A stretch of 64,000 nucleotides of DNA from Loxodes magnus (Eukaryota; Ciliophora; Karyorelictea; Loxodida; Loxodidae): contig CAMPDV010000056.1 in assembly GCA_946699065.1 (NCBI GenBank), positions 806,001 to 870,000 of the forward strand, read 5' to 3'. Shown piece after piece: positions 48,110 to 60,093 of the stretch (positions within the stretch are counted from its first letter, which is position 1; the number at the start of each line of letters is the position of its first letter). The position numbers and the translations under genes were made by a program. The notes beneath the pieces were generated by a model that had not been told where the DNA came from, searched no databases, and worked only from the letters and a program-made list of their open reading frames with translations.

Positions 48110-48969
48110 ATAAAAATTATTTAGGAAAGCTTATTTTATTAAGTAAAGCCATATATAGCACCACTAAGATTTTGCTGACTAAAATAAACCAACTAGTATC
48201 TATTTCTTAATGCTAAAAGAAGAGAATTGTCAACTACTTTTTAAGGATATCCTCTTTTGATTTTCCAGATCGTAAATTTAAGTTTTTATTCCCTTATGGC
48301 CCTTCTTTACGATAGCAGGCATCTGATTTCAATCTTCTTTACTATCTGTTTTCTTTAAAATCTTGAGATAGTTGAACATTATGGTCCAAAACTAGTGACT
48401 GGAAGGCTAAAAAGAGACTTATTATTCTTGGTAGCCTACTTACCTGAATATTAAGCACTTGTATAATACCTTGTGATAATAATGTCTAAAGTATTTTGAA
48501 GAGTAGGCTTATAAAGTTAGATAGTCATTAAGTTAGTCCTGCTTTAATATTACTAAACTAACTAGTTCCATAACCAAATTCTAGGTTAGTATTCAAAAGT
48601 TAAACTTCTAACTCTAGCTAGTGAGTTAAATTTCAAACTAGAGTATATGAAAATATCTCTTATTAATGTATAAGGTAGACAGAAATTATCAATCATAGAT
48701 AAAGATAGTAAGCATATCCTATCATAGGCTAAAGAAGAACTCTTTATATATAAGTAGTTTTGCTTTTAGTCATAGCTAATATCATTAGACTGTCTGTTCC
48801 AAAATACCATATTTGCACAACTAAATAAGTATGCAGGTATTAAGTGATTGGAATATCCATAAGCTGAGTCTAGAAATAAGAGAGTAATAGTAACCTAAGT
48901 TTTGGGTATTAAATTATGATGTAACATATTTTAGATATTTGTTGACTTATAAATATTAACATTATACAT
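48110..48969. other. AT-rich interval, no supported gene
   Basis: No domain, RNA or repeat recognised. Confidence 0.35.
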
Positions 48970-50052
48970 ATGAATATGAAAGAAAAGCAATCCCTTAAAC
49001 AAGTTATTGAAGAGCAACTTTCTAGAACTTCACCTGATAGAGTTAAAAGTGCTAATATGACTAATTTGAGTAACATTCTCGAGTATCATAACTAGAGTTT
49101 GTCATTGAATGAATCTTCAGGAGATGAAATATGTAACAGTGTTATTGATAAAGAAGAGAAGAAAGAACTTAATCTATTTCAAAGCTCACCAAGTTATTTT
49201 AAAAAGCCTAAGATCACTGAATCAACTTTCACTAGACTAAGCGCTGAATCAAGTACGAACATACAATCTGAACAAAATCTGTTTAATGTTAAAAATCATA
49301 AACATAAATCTCAAAGCTGCAATAACTTAAATGAGTAAATTGAAAAGATCGAAGTTTCTAAAGGAGCTTAACTTTGAAGGAGATTTAGGAATATCTGAAA
49401 AGGTGTTAGATACTTTCGGTTTCCTATCTCAGTTAAAGTGGAAGATTTTGACTCTTATATTGAAAAATTCAAACATGAAGTAAAGACAGCAGTTTCTGAT
49501 TAGTACGAAAGCTATAATAGAAGGAGATTTGCGAATGAAAATAATGCAGTTGATGAGTTTAGGAGATAAGAAATGCTATTTTACTATGTAGCAAGAGGGA
49601 GTAAAAAGGATATCAATAACCTATAAGATCTAATAAATGAAGATCCTAACAGGTTTAAAAGAACTTTAGGTGACCCTGAAAACTTAATTAATCAATAAAA
49701 CAATTTAGGGCAAAACCCTTTATATGTTGCTGCGCGTCATGGTCATATTCCAGTAGTAAAATTCCTTCTAGAAAAAGGAGCAAATCCATATATTCAATCT
49801 AGAGTCGATAGATAATAAGAAGGGATATTAACAGTGTCTGCGAGGTGAGGATACCTTAATCTAGTGTAATTCCTTTTAGAAAACATTAAATGAAGTAAAG
49901 AAGATATAAGGAACGCACTTAAGTGAACCCATAATTAATAAATCAAATAGCTTCTCCGATCATAACTAGATCTAAGCTTTTTGTAGAAGCTATGTGGTTG
50001 CATGTGTTTAAGAAATTAAGAAGGAAAAGTAAACTTAACGTAACATAATTGA
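48970..50052 (+). CDS. Ankyrin-repeat protein
   Basis: 360 residues. The N-terminal ~135 are Ser/Asn/Glu/Lys-rich. The middle is helical. Ankyrin repeats lie around residues 245-325: Gly-Gln-Asn-Pro-Leu-Tyr-Val-Ala-Ala-Arg-His-Gly-His-x3-Val-Val-Lys-Phe-Leu-Leu, then Ser-Ala-Arg-Trp-Gly-Tyr-Leu-x2-Val-Gln-Phe-Leu-Leu. The second-repeat Trp is a TGA codon in the usual 'A-x-x-G-H' loop. The C-terminus carries Cys-Gly-Cys-Met-Cys, a possible palmitoylation cluster. It ends at TGA 50050-50052. It probably acts as a protein-protein adaptor; no catalytic domain is visible. Confidence 0.68.
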
Positions 50053-51060
50053 TTTTGAGTTTTCTTAACCTAATTCACTGTTTTTGACTTATTTATTATA
50101 AATACTTAAAAATAAAGGCTGGAAATGCTGATCATATAGGATTAAGTCTTGATTACTAAATTATTATTTTAAGTAGCTAAACTGCTAAATTCTATTAATA
50201 GATGAGCTAAAAATTGTATTATCAGTTATAGTTTCCTTCTGATTTATAAATATTGAAAAATAGACTAACTACTTAACTTTTAAATTAGATTGCTATTTAT
50301 TAAGCAACTTATTGCCTTATATATTATGCTTCTATACAGTGCTAGTTATATTCATTATTAAAGTATAGTAACATTTAAACCTTTAGGAGTAGAGTCTGAT
50401 CATCTTACATTGAAGGAAATGGTATATATCTATTCTCATACTACTCTAAGTTATGTAACTAATGCTATATTTATACTCAAATGCTTTTGGATACCAAATA
50501 CCTGCTAATCTCTCTAGCATATAGTATATTCCCTCTTGTTACTAGCTATTTTAGAACCAAAATGAGAAAGAGAAATATGGTGAAGATCGAAAGCAAGCTA
50601 GAAATGAAAATTTAGGTGAAATACTCATAATCATCAAAATAAGAAAGTACTTACAACTTCCTAGAAGCTAGTTATAGTATATCAAAGCTAAATCCAAGCA
50701 CCTTTTTAGATATAGTATCATACCTTTGTAGCTTTATACTATACTAAGAAGTTAAAGAGCAAATAAATAACATAGAATCTCAACTATTAAATGCAACTTC
50801 ACTCTATCTATTTACATAGAGATTCAACTAATATAGAGAAGAAGGAATTTAAGATTCTACGTTAGATGTATTTATTCATAAATTTCATCTTAATAAGGTA
50901 CTTAAAATCACCCTATTCTCTATAAGTCTAGAAAATAAAATGACTTAATTAGTTTGATTAGACTTGCTTATATTGTTTAATAGTAAATGATCAATAGAAG
51001 AATATTTTAAGCTGTTGTGCATATTGTTAACTATTGATTTATTATAATAATTTTTAAAAC
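50053..51060. other. AT-rich interval, no supported gene
   Basis: No domain, RNA or repeat recognised. Confidence 0.35.
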
Positions 51061-51095
51061 CGCCATAGTTGTTCGAAGGTGAACAACAAGGTCAT

Positions 51096-51157
51096 CTTCA
51101 TCAGAGGTTGGGGAAGTTAAGTACCCATAATCGACTTATGTCTTCCTCTGCTTTGGT
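51096..51157 (+). repeat. Direct repeat copy 1 (~60 bp)
   Basis: Shares CTTCAT, AGAGGT, AAGTACCCATAAT, GAC, ATGTC and TCCTCTGCTTTGGT with copy 2 at 51255-51315, about 159 bp away. Confidence 0.75.
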
Positions 51158-51254
51158 TTGGCCTCGAGACATAAGATCCTTAGACCTTCGACACTGACTT
51201 GACTTGGTTTCGTTTATTTTTAATACTGGAACGAAAAAGAAATAATATTGCGAG

Positions 51255-51315
51255 CTTCATTAGAGGTGTGGAATTTAAGTACCCATAATTGACACATGTC
51301 GTCCTCTGCTTTGGT
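51255..51315 (+). repeat. Direct repeat copy 2 (~60 bp)
   Basis: Imperfect copy of 51096-51157. A related GAGACA trailer follows each copy. Confidence 0.75.
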
Positions 51316-51390
51316 GATGCAATGAGACACAATCCTGCCATGTCCTTGGACCTCCAGCAAGTATTAAAGATTAGGAGTATTCTAAAATTA

Positions 51391-51506
51391 TATCAATATT
51401 GAACATTTTTATCAGTACTGAATAATTATACCAGTATTGAACAAGGTTTATCAGTATCTGATAATTTTATCAGTAATAAACATTCTTGTCAGTATCAAAC
51501 ATTTTT
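51391..51506 (+). repeat. Tandem repeat, ~20-bp unit, about six copies
   Basis: Degenerate units around the core TATCAGTAnTGAAcAnTT. Copies begin near 51391, 51410, 51429, 51449, 51469 and 51488. Confidence 0.7.
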
Positions 51507-51550
51507 TTTAAAGAGCTGCGCACCAACGAGAGTGCTACGCGCTCTATAAT

Positions 51551-52005
51551 CAAATTTATTTATTTATAAGAAGACTAGAAGTTATTTATACTTATAATAT
51601 TACCATTTCTATTAGCCAACTAATTGGCTTTTGATATTTAGATTGATGCTTTAAACTTGTTTCTAGCATTTTACTTAAACCTTATTTGCTTAGCTCATTT
51701 AAATTTAGTAACTTATTTAGGTTTGAAAGTTTAACTTTATAGATATAAACCCTAAAATTGCTATATATACCTTGCCGCATCTACGATTACTAAAACTACT
51801 GTTACTTAAATTAAAGTCAAATTTCAGGGATAAATATGGATATATCTATCTACAGTAAGCAATCAAAACTTCCAAGCAAGAAGCTTAAGATTAGCCTAAA
51901 GCTTATATATAAGTAAGATAATAGATAATCAGTCTAATGCTTCTCTACTTATATTAGCTTTAGTTACTTCAGTTTTCTTTCATATTCTTTTGTATATATT
52001 TACTA
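51551..52005. other. Leader of the next gene, possible micro-ORF
   Basis: A short + strand frame from an ATG near 51838 encodes about 57 residues with a hydrophobic C-terminal half and overlaps the next start codon. Support is weak. Confidence 0.25.
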
Positions 52006-52416
52006 ATGACTGAAGATTGGTTAACCATAATAGATAGCTGGCGTAATAAAAGCTAGATATCTAATTAAGGAGAGGAAATAACGTTATACAATGAGTAGTT
52101 CATAAAGACTGACTAGTTTAAACCTTCAGAGTTAATAGTTAAATAATTGCCTTTGATAAAAGAGTTAAAATCAAGGAAGGCAAAATTTCTAGTAGCTGTG
52201 AATTCTTTCTATAGTCAACCTTTTTCTTTCTTCAAAGGGGGTTTTATTATACTTGCTAAAGAAATGGATAAATTTTAGAACTGTTTACTTAAGTAAAATG
52301 TAATTTTGAAAAAATACTAAGGAAAAAGAAAGTATACGAAGTATAAGATTCACACCTAGAAAATAAGAGAGGAAGCAAAGGAGTTATAAGAGACTATAGT
52401 TTCCTATTTTTAATAA
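52006..52416 (+). CDS. Unrecognised basic protein, ends at tandem TAA
   Basis: 135 residues: an acidic, Trp-containing N-terminus (Met-Thr-Glu-Asp-Trp), a basic/hydrophobic middle (Lys-Gly-Gly-Phe-Ile-Ile-Leu near residue 80) and a Lys/Glu helix at the end. No in-frame TGA occurs until 52744-52746, but composition collapses at TAA-TAA 52411-52416, which I take as the probable end. No family recognised. Confidence 0.5.
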
Positions 52417-52996
52417 GTCAAACTAATGAAATTTATTGTAACCATCTAAGAGTATTTATATGCTAATTCTATCTTTAAATGCATATAAAATAAGCATTTT
52501 ATTAAGTAATTTTATATAGAAAACTAAATCAAATTAATACTGATTATTTATAAGCAAATTTACTTGCTGCCTACTTAAAAGCTGATAATAGATGTAAACT
52601 ATTCAGTTTTACTAAAATAGTAAGCACACCAAATTCCTATGCTTCAAGCAATATTCATCATATAGTTTAACTGGCTCATTTTATAAAATCCAGACTCCAG
52701 TTAACGATTTATCGCCTAAAAGAAAGTAAAGCTTCCAACCTACTGATAACTAATATTCTTAACGATCTAAAAAATATAAATAACTCAAATTTTTTCTTAC
52801 TAAGGCTAATAAATTTTGAGATATATGACTATATCTTATCCATAGCTGAATACTGTTCAATATTATATCCCTTGGATATGGTTATACTTTATAATATCCA
52901 TCCATATATTTGAGTATGTATATGATATTGCATTTATCTTTTTCTCTTAGAACTAAGAAAATATTATGCTTTTCCTTTAGTTCTTTGAATCATTAA
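52417..52996. other. Intergenic, AT-rich
   Basis: Either the extended 3' part of the previous frame (to TGA 52744) or non-coding. No feature seen after that. Confidence 0.35.
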
Positions 52997-54544
52997 ATGG
53001 ATCAAGAATAAAATTTCGAAAGATGTAATAATTGTTAAGCAAAACTGGACTTAAAGAAAGGCTTTTGTATAGTTGATCCTTGCAAACATGTCTTTTGCGT
53101 TCAGTGTAGAGAAAGGAGTTACAGCGGCTGTCCGTTGAATACGTGTAAAATTTCTTCTTTAAACATTGATCTCTAAACTTAGCCCCAAAGCTAAACTACT
53201 AACGAAAAGGAGAACAATGGAGAGATAGTAGATGGAACGATTTCGATTATATAGGAAGAAGGAAAAATCTAAGATGTTTATGAGAGTGTTGGATCCCCAA
53301 ATTCAGAAAAAAGGAATAAATTTAAGTTCGAAACTAAAAAGAAGGAGAGCATAGCGTAGACATACTAATAAGACATTGACATTTGCTATTTTCATAATAT
53401 GTACAAAGACTGATATTGCGAATTTGATAATAGGGTTATATGCAAAAACTGCCTCAAAACATGCATCAATTAAAATCATACTCTAGTCAAGGCAGAAACA
53501 AAATAATCTCAGCTGAAAAATGAAATTAAGCAAAAGTCCATTAGACTAAATAAGCGAAAATTGCTGCTTCAAGAAAACATAGAGACTAGCAATATACAAA
53601 TTTAAAGGATTAAGCAAGAAGCTGAAAACTAGAAACTCAGAATAAAGCAATAATGCCAGTACTTAAAGCAATTTCTTTGTGCTTAGAAGAACAAATGGTA
53701 TCATCAGATTGATTATTAGAGCAACTAAGTAATTTAAAACTACTAAGCTGAAATAAATAAAAATTAGATGGAACTGAAGAAACTATTGAAAATACAACCT
53801 GAGTCTTAGCAAATAATCGACTTAATCGCATTTAATAATTAGATGTAAAATATTAATATCTTGGATTCGGTTAATGTACTGAACTACGAATTTTGCTTAT
53901 AGAATAATATAATAAAAATTACTAGCCAAATCGGATAAATGATTGATATCAACATCAAGCATATTTATTCACTGAGAAATCTAGAATCAGTGTAGTTTAC
54001 TAAACCTTAGAAATTTCAGGAACTTACTATAAACGAAATTCTGAGCTAGGCTATGGGCTAAGAACATAAATCGCTAACTGAGAAAGAAATGACTATATCG
54101 GAAAGTGCGAATTTGGAGGTTTTAGAAAAGAAGATGGGAGAAAATAATGAAGAGAGCTTTATAAAGTAAAATTGAAATGATTAAGAAAAGCAAGAAACTG
54201 AGAGATTTAACTTCTAGTAAATAAGCAAATTCCCTGCTATTAATTAATATCTACAAAATAAAGATACTGATACTAACGCCTCTCTAGATGAGAAGGAAAC
54301 TCCTAGAGAATTCTAAGCATCAATAAATAGTTAATACAATCAAATTTTTAAACTAAAAGAAACATAATCGTTATGTCCAAGACAATGCAAAACTGCTTAA
54401 TAAAAAAGATGCTATTTAGTGCAAATTAATTGCGGTCATAAGCTCTGTCCAAAATGTGGATATAAGCAAAAGGAAATATGTTATGGATGCAATAGTTTTA
54501 AGAATCTCCTGAATGATAACTGTATGAACGCTTATTTTTAATAA
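52997..54544 (+). CDS. TRIM-like protein: RING-like, B-box, coiled coil, second Cys finger
   Basis: 515 residues to TAA-TAA 54539-54544. The N-terminal RING-like finger (residues ~9-54) has Cys-x2-Cys, Cys-Lys-His-Val-Phe-Cys-x2-Cys and Cys-Pro-x3-Cys. A B-box-like finger (~127-160) has Cys-x2-His, Cys-Glu-Phe-Asp and Cys-x2-Cys...His. A coiled coil covers ~170-260. The C-terminal end has another RING-like cluster (~455-500): Cys-Pro-x2-Cys, Cys-Gly-His-x2-Cys-x2-Cys, Cys-x2-Cys. The RING/B-box/coiled-coil order defines TRIM-type ubiquitin ligases, and the extra finger at the C-terminus is unusual. The next in-frame TGA is 54707-54709. The Trp in the B-box is TGA-encoded. Confidence 0.68.
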
Positions 54545-54841
54545 ATGATTTATATTTAAATACTTCTAGCATTCTTATAGACTATTAAGAATACTCAGTA
54601 AAGACTTAATCTCACCTATAACTCTACTAGTATATTACATTCTATTTCTAATTATTAATTCATCTTACACTCAAGTTGGAATGCTATAAGAATAAAATCA
54701 GATAACTGATTTACTTCCCATAATATATAAGAAAAGAAGGTCATAAGAGAAATAATGGGCTAAAGCAAAAGGAAGAGAGATGAAGTGGATACAAGGAGAA
54801 GATAGTGGTAAAGATTGGTAATTAAAATGTATTAAATATAT

Positions 54842-56962
54842 TCATTTTATTACTTTGATAAATTCGAAATCCAGAATTTTAAACTCTTTAGCTTTTTCGT
54901 TTTGCCAGTACTAAACATCAATATCTGGAAGTACGAAATTCTGGTGTTTGGAAGTCCAATCGGGAATATGGTTTGCGTGAAAGTGAATACTATCAGGAGC
55001 GCCAAATCCAATATGTTTAGAACGACCGATTGCAGGAGCTAATATCAGTTTAGCTAAGTTTTCATTTATGTAGTAAGATTAATGTCTTGCTAAATCTGTG
55101 TAGGTATATGAATCCTTAAAATCTTGCCAAAAATAACGTGGCAACAGTAGGCCTCAAGTCGTCATTCCTTCAGTTACCTTATATTAATAAAACTGTTTTG
55201 GTTTATAAGGCTAAACAGCATCTGAATCAGCGAATTTCACCATTGCTATCTTATAATTGTATCTATAGTTCTTAAAAAGAACTTAATCAGAAAAATGCAT
55301 AAAATTGAAAGCATCTGGGGATAAAATCACATCATCAACTGTAATGAAAACACTTGAAGCATTAAGATATTCAAACGCAAATGTTCCAAGGAAAATTCTC
55401 TAATAAGCGACGTCAATCTAGCCAGCTCTTGATCTTCTCATACGATCATAGATCTGAGGACTATTGAACTTTAAATACACTATATTAAAGAACTTTTTTT
55501 ATTCCATAATTAATTGCGTGATGTTAGTTCAATTCCCAGATTGAGAAACAATAATCAAGGCTTTACTAATATTAGTGACTTTCTTTAAAGACTCAAACAC
55601 TTCCGAAAGTGTCTCATAGTGTTTATAAGCAGGAATGCATATTGGAATCAAAGGAAATAGCAAATTTTTCTTTATCAGATGAAATTATTTCAAACCTTTC
55701 TAGAACTCATAGAAATCATAAGTCTCGTTGTTCGTATGCATTTAGAGAATTTTACGGTAGCCTCTGTCTGCATATTTTGCTGAATAGAAGGCACTTTCAT
55801 TTGCTATTGTAGTTGTATTTATAACGTATAAACTTGTTTTGTTTTTGAAACTTAGAGGAAATCCTTTAATCCATCGCCAGAATGGTGGCTCATATAATCC
55901 AGCTTCTTCCGCTTTGATCATTATATTTTTAATTTCAGTAAAATCTGCAGATAATTGTGGTCAGTTAAGATGATTTTCGAATAGTAAATTGATATTATAG
56001 TTGAGTGACATGCTAATGTTTGTTGAAACTAATAAATTATCCATGAGACCACTTCAAAAATGAGAAGTTATTTCATTGTTCATTTCCCAGATCGGTAACT
56101 TTTCCACTAATCACGATCCAAGTCTAAATGGTCGATTACTCTACATTAAGCGATAAAAATGATATCACTCCTTTGCTATAATTTTGTAAATTAGAGTTCC
56201 GTCCACAAAAATAAGGAGCATTTAGTTTTTTCTTTTATCTAAACCTTAAGCAGTGAAGTGTAAAGCTAAATGATGTCATTTTCTAACTTCTAATGAATAA
56301 TTCGTATCTATCCTAGCACAACCAATATCACTTCCATACTCAAACATAAGTGTTTAGTTATAATATAGAGTATACCCCCAGTCATCGGAGCTCGCAAAGC
56401 ATCCAAATTTTCTATTAGAGAAAATAGTGTTGACTTTTCCAAATTTTCTGCTTTGAACTCAGAGAGAAATAGTAAGTTCTGGGAAATCTAGTGCTCTAAC
56501 TGGACCAGAAAGAATCCCCTGTACGTTCGTTTTCTTGGTTAGTAGTAAATTCTAATTATCTAAAGGCTAGTAGCCTGATTGGTTAGCTGAAATAGAATCC
56601 ATCAAGTTGGAAAAGTTTTAAACATGTTCAATGTGAAATTAATTCTAAACATATACCTTATATGGCTTAGGTAAGTTCCTAAATTTCTATTCATTCCAAT
56701 TTTGAATTACTTTAGGCAGCTCAATCTGTTACGCCTTAGGTGGTTTATTTTGCCTCTTAGGATAGAAAGGAAACATCTTAGTAGTGATATCTAAAGTCTC
56801 TTTCAACTCAGTTCTATTTCCACTCTACTATACCAGAACAATATCATTCAAAGGTTATATTTAAATCAGTTCTTTTTCTGTAGCTTACAGGTTGACAAAG
56901 TAGACTAAGTAGTAAGAGACTACTAAAATAATAAAAGATCATCTAGCTTCTTTTCAATTCAT
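54842..56962 (-). CDS. LamG-GT13 glycosyltransferase, copy 2
   Basis: 706 residues, paralogue of 17666-19561 with the same architecture: signal-anchor (residues ~9-24), longer stem, LamG-like domain (~150-270, with Leu-Trp-Val-Gln-Ser and a Gly-Thr-Leu-Ile-Tyr strand) and GT13 domain (~440-690). Matching elements include Pro-Leu-Ile-Pro-Ile-Cys-Ile-Pro, Ile-Val-Ser-Gln-Ser-Gly, the metal motif Val-Asp-Asp (residues 542-544, Glu-Asp-Asp in copy 1) followed by x3-Ser-Pro-Asp, and Gly-Arg-Ser-Lys-His-Ile-Gly-Phe near the end. Codons 3 and 8 are TGA-Trp. It ends at TGA 54842-54844. The Glu to Val change in the metal motif may alter activity or donor choice. Confidence 0.8.
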
Positions 56963-57375
56963 TTTAAGGAATTTAGTATTTAAGCCTTATATTTGAATCT
57001 ATTATTCTTAAACCTTTATATTTGAACTATCCAAACAAAAGAAGCTTCAGACTTAAGAATTTCCTAGCCTTTCTAAATAACCTTTATAAGTTAAGTCTTA
57101 ATAAGAGCTTTTTATACCTTTTAGCGCTAGATAGCATATCAACGCTTATATAAAATGAGTTGTATATAGTATCTGCTAGTAGCATACCTGATAGATGATT
57201 AAGATCTAAGTGAGAAGCTTATAATAAAGGATAAGAACAAATAAGAGGAGCTAAGTCTTAAGTATAGCAAAGGAGGTAATATAAGTAAATAACAGAGAGA
57301 TATAAAAGCGTTTATTAAATAAAGTATTTTAGACCTTAAATCCTTTAATTTACATCAGAAAATAAAATAAAGGCT
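56963..57375. other. Divergent promoter region
   Basis: AT-rich 413 bp between GT13 copy 2 (-) and the HEAT-repeat gene (+). No motif recognised. Confidence 0.4.
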
Positions 57376-60093
57376 ATGGATTTACCTAGTAGAATAAACT
57401 AAGCATCTAAGTAGAAAATACTTAAATAACTAGCATCTGAGTTGCTGAATGAATACGAACCCTATAATTTGTTTGAATAAATCCACAACTTAGGAACTTA
57501 AAATGTTATCTCAGTATATTCTTATATCTATATGGTAAACTCTAACAATGACCTTTGTGATTGTTTAGTGCATATTACTGAAAAAATGTTCCAAGAAATA
57601 GTTTAAATGAAGAATGTCTAGCAAAGTGAAGAGTTACAAAGGTTCTACGCTAAATTGTCCAAAGCGTAGATATTTCGGAATAACAGCTGCTTCAACTAAT
57701 TCTTAACTCTATTTATGCCATTTCTCACAGTGAAATCTTTAGAAGAGGAAAAGTAGAGTAGTAACTGTCTTTACAAGCTATGTACCATACTGAAAAACCA
57801 GAAGAATATTAATTAGTTAATAATCCAGAAATTTATATAATTGCTTTAGTCTACTGTGCTCAAAAACTGAACCTAGACTACTTTAAAGTTTACCAATAAC
57901 CTAATTAAATGCATTCTCTTTACTATGGACGAAATTAGAGACGAGGATGTTTTTTAAGTGACTGATCTTATGTTCAGTGTCATAAAAAAAGTCAAACTAC
58001 CCATGAAGTTTATCGAAGCTCTATCCCCTAAATCTTCTTCAAAAGATCACCCTACATTGTATTACACAAGCACAAGTGACTACTCTGAAAGTGAGAACTA
58101 AGGAGGTTATGGTACATAAGAATAGTATGTTCAGAATAAAATAAAGGAACATGCTTTGCATTGCATTCAGAACTTATTTATAAGAAGGAAAAAGATACTT
58201 TACAATAACTGGCTTAATATATTAAGCTAGTAGCTTGATATTTTACTATTTTTACTCGGAAACAATAACCCTAAAATTATATGCGAGTGTCTTAAAACCT
58301 TCGCTAACATTTTTGAATGCTCTTAAATATAAAAATGGCAAGGACCGTTGAATAAAGCTCAGCCAGAGTCAATGGGAAAGACGATTTATTATATCATAGA
58401 GAAAGTAATTAAAAGAGTTAACTTGCTGCTTGCAAAAGAGTAAAATAGTCAAACATTAGCTGAGTTTTTAGGGCATTATGCATAATTAGTTTACAAACTA
58501 CCATGCAAAAAGATAGACGAAGATTTAATAAAGGAAGTAGCTGAGCCATGCTTTCAGTATTTTTTGACTACCTAAGACTTCAACGTTAAAAACGAAGCTG
58601 CTTTTATATTAGGATTAAGCATAGAGTACGATTTGTCGTTTTCCTAAAATTTCATTAAGTATATAAATATCAAAGAATTGCTAGAATTGATGTAGTAGAT
58701 GAGAGCGGATAACTAGGGTCTCTTATGACTGCTATAGATTATGATAGAAAAGTATCCAAACTGTATTCAGGAATAATAGGAAGAACTCTTAGTCTTCATC
58801 AAAAAGTCATTCGAGTAGAGTTCAGCACAAAATAAATTGCATGCACTTGTTTTAGTAGAAAGTCTGGCTAAGAACTAAAAGATATTCTAGTTTAAGGAAA
58901 TTTTGTACTGGTTTATAGAGAACTGCAAGCTTATTATAGAGCAAGCAATTCAAGCTAAACCATACACAGAAGAAATTATGCATGCTACAATTAACCTGCT
59001 AATTAAGTTTGAAGATTGCTGGAATCAGTTTTCCTCACAACAAATTTTTACGATACTCGAAAGTATCTAAATAATAAAAGGATATATCATTTAAAAAAAG
59101 TAAGCTAATACTAAAATGGTATGTGGATTTATTAAGTTGCTAGGCTCTGTTTTTCTAATTAAAGAGATAGGCTCAAACGAATCTGTGGTAGATTTAATTA
59201 AATTTACTTTCCACTTTAAGGACTTCCCGAATAAAGACGTCAGCGTATAAGTTTCAAAAGCTATAGAGTCTGTTGCTAAGTCTATCTATTTCACCCTATT
59301 TGAGAAGGAGATTCTATACTTTTGCTTAAAGAATCTGGAGACTTAGAAAGATAAGTTGCAAGCAAGTGCAATGATCATTTACAAAAATTTTCTATAGAAC
59401 TGAGTTATTAAAATCCACCAGTATAATACTTAAGAATAGGTTGAGCACTTGAAGAAAGTATTACCATTCTTGAATAACAAAAACAGCATTGTAGTTTTTG
59501 AAGCTTGTGAGTGTGTAAGAATCTTACTGTAACATGTTAACACCTTTAATAACATAGTAGCTCATGCTATAATTTAAATGATTAACAAAACTAGCAATAT
59601 AAAGGCTAAGATACTGGGAATTAAATTGCTATATAACTTTAGACTTTGGAATGGAGAAGAATGGTAGTGCATTCTCCATTGTAGTTAGGAGTGGAATAAT
59701 GTAGAAAATAAGGAATATAAGTATATACAGGAGTTTAAAAATGAAGTTATCATCTGCATCGGATTACTACCTTTGCCAAAGAAAGGTTTACAAGGATTTA
59801 TTGAATTATTTGCTTCTCATGCTATTCCATTACTCAACGAAATAGAACTTTATCAAAAGAGGAGATTTACTGAAGAGTGTGTAAATAAGACAGTTGAGGA
59901 GATACTATAATTACCTGACATCCAATCAGTCTGTTAGTTTTGCTTTTAAATAATCAACATAGCAGAAGGAAGTGATATTTGCATTCCTTTTGGTGTACTC
60001 GAAAAATTGAGACAAATCAAAGATCCCTAGCAGAGTTTCCTAAAGTCTTATGAAGAAAAAGTTCCAAAGAACACATAATTTAATAATTTTTGA
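57376..60093 (+). CDS. HEAT-repeat protein, HEATR6-like (DUF4042)
   Basis: 905 residues of alpha-helical repeats throughout, without introns. Around residues 215-430 it matches the DUF4042 region of HEATR6: a Tyr-x-Thr-Ser-Thr-Ser-Asp-Tyr-Ser-Glu-Ser-Glu acidic stretch, then His-Ala-Leu-His-Cys-Ile-Gln-Asn-Leu-Phe, Lys-x2-Leu-Tyr-x2-Trp, Lys-Thr-Phe-Ala-Asn-Ile, and Val-Tyr-Lys-Leu-Pro-Cys followed by Val-Lys-Asn-Glu-Ala-Ala. The role is unknown in detail; it is a scaffold. Few in-frame TGAs occur (for example in Leu-Leu-Trp-Leu-Leu). It ends with TGA-TAA at 60091-60096. Confidence 0.75.

Larger units (their letters stand above)
51061..51550. ncRNA. Structured repeat locus, candidate non-coding RNA or mobile element
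   Basis: Much more GC-rich than its surroundings. It holds a perfect 7-bp hairpin with 6-nt loop (51068-51087, GTTGTTC/GAACAAC), two ~60-bp imperfect direct copies (51096-51157 and 51255-51315) sharing AAGTACCCATAAT and CCTCTGCTTTGGT, a 9-bp inverted pair around the first copy (51135-51143 with 51167-51175), a run of ~20-bp tandem units (51391-51506), and a bulged GC-rich hairpin (51513-51544). No open frame explains these. No known snRNA, SRP, 5S or RNase P signature was seen. Confidence 0.42.
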
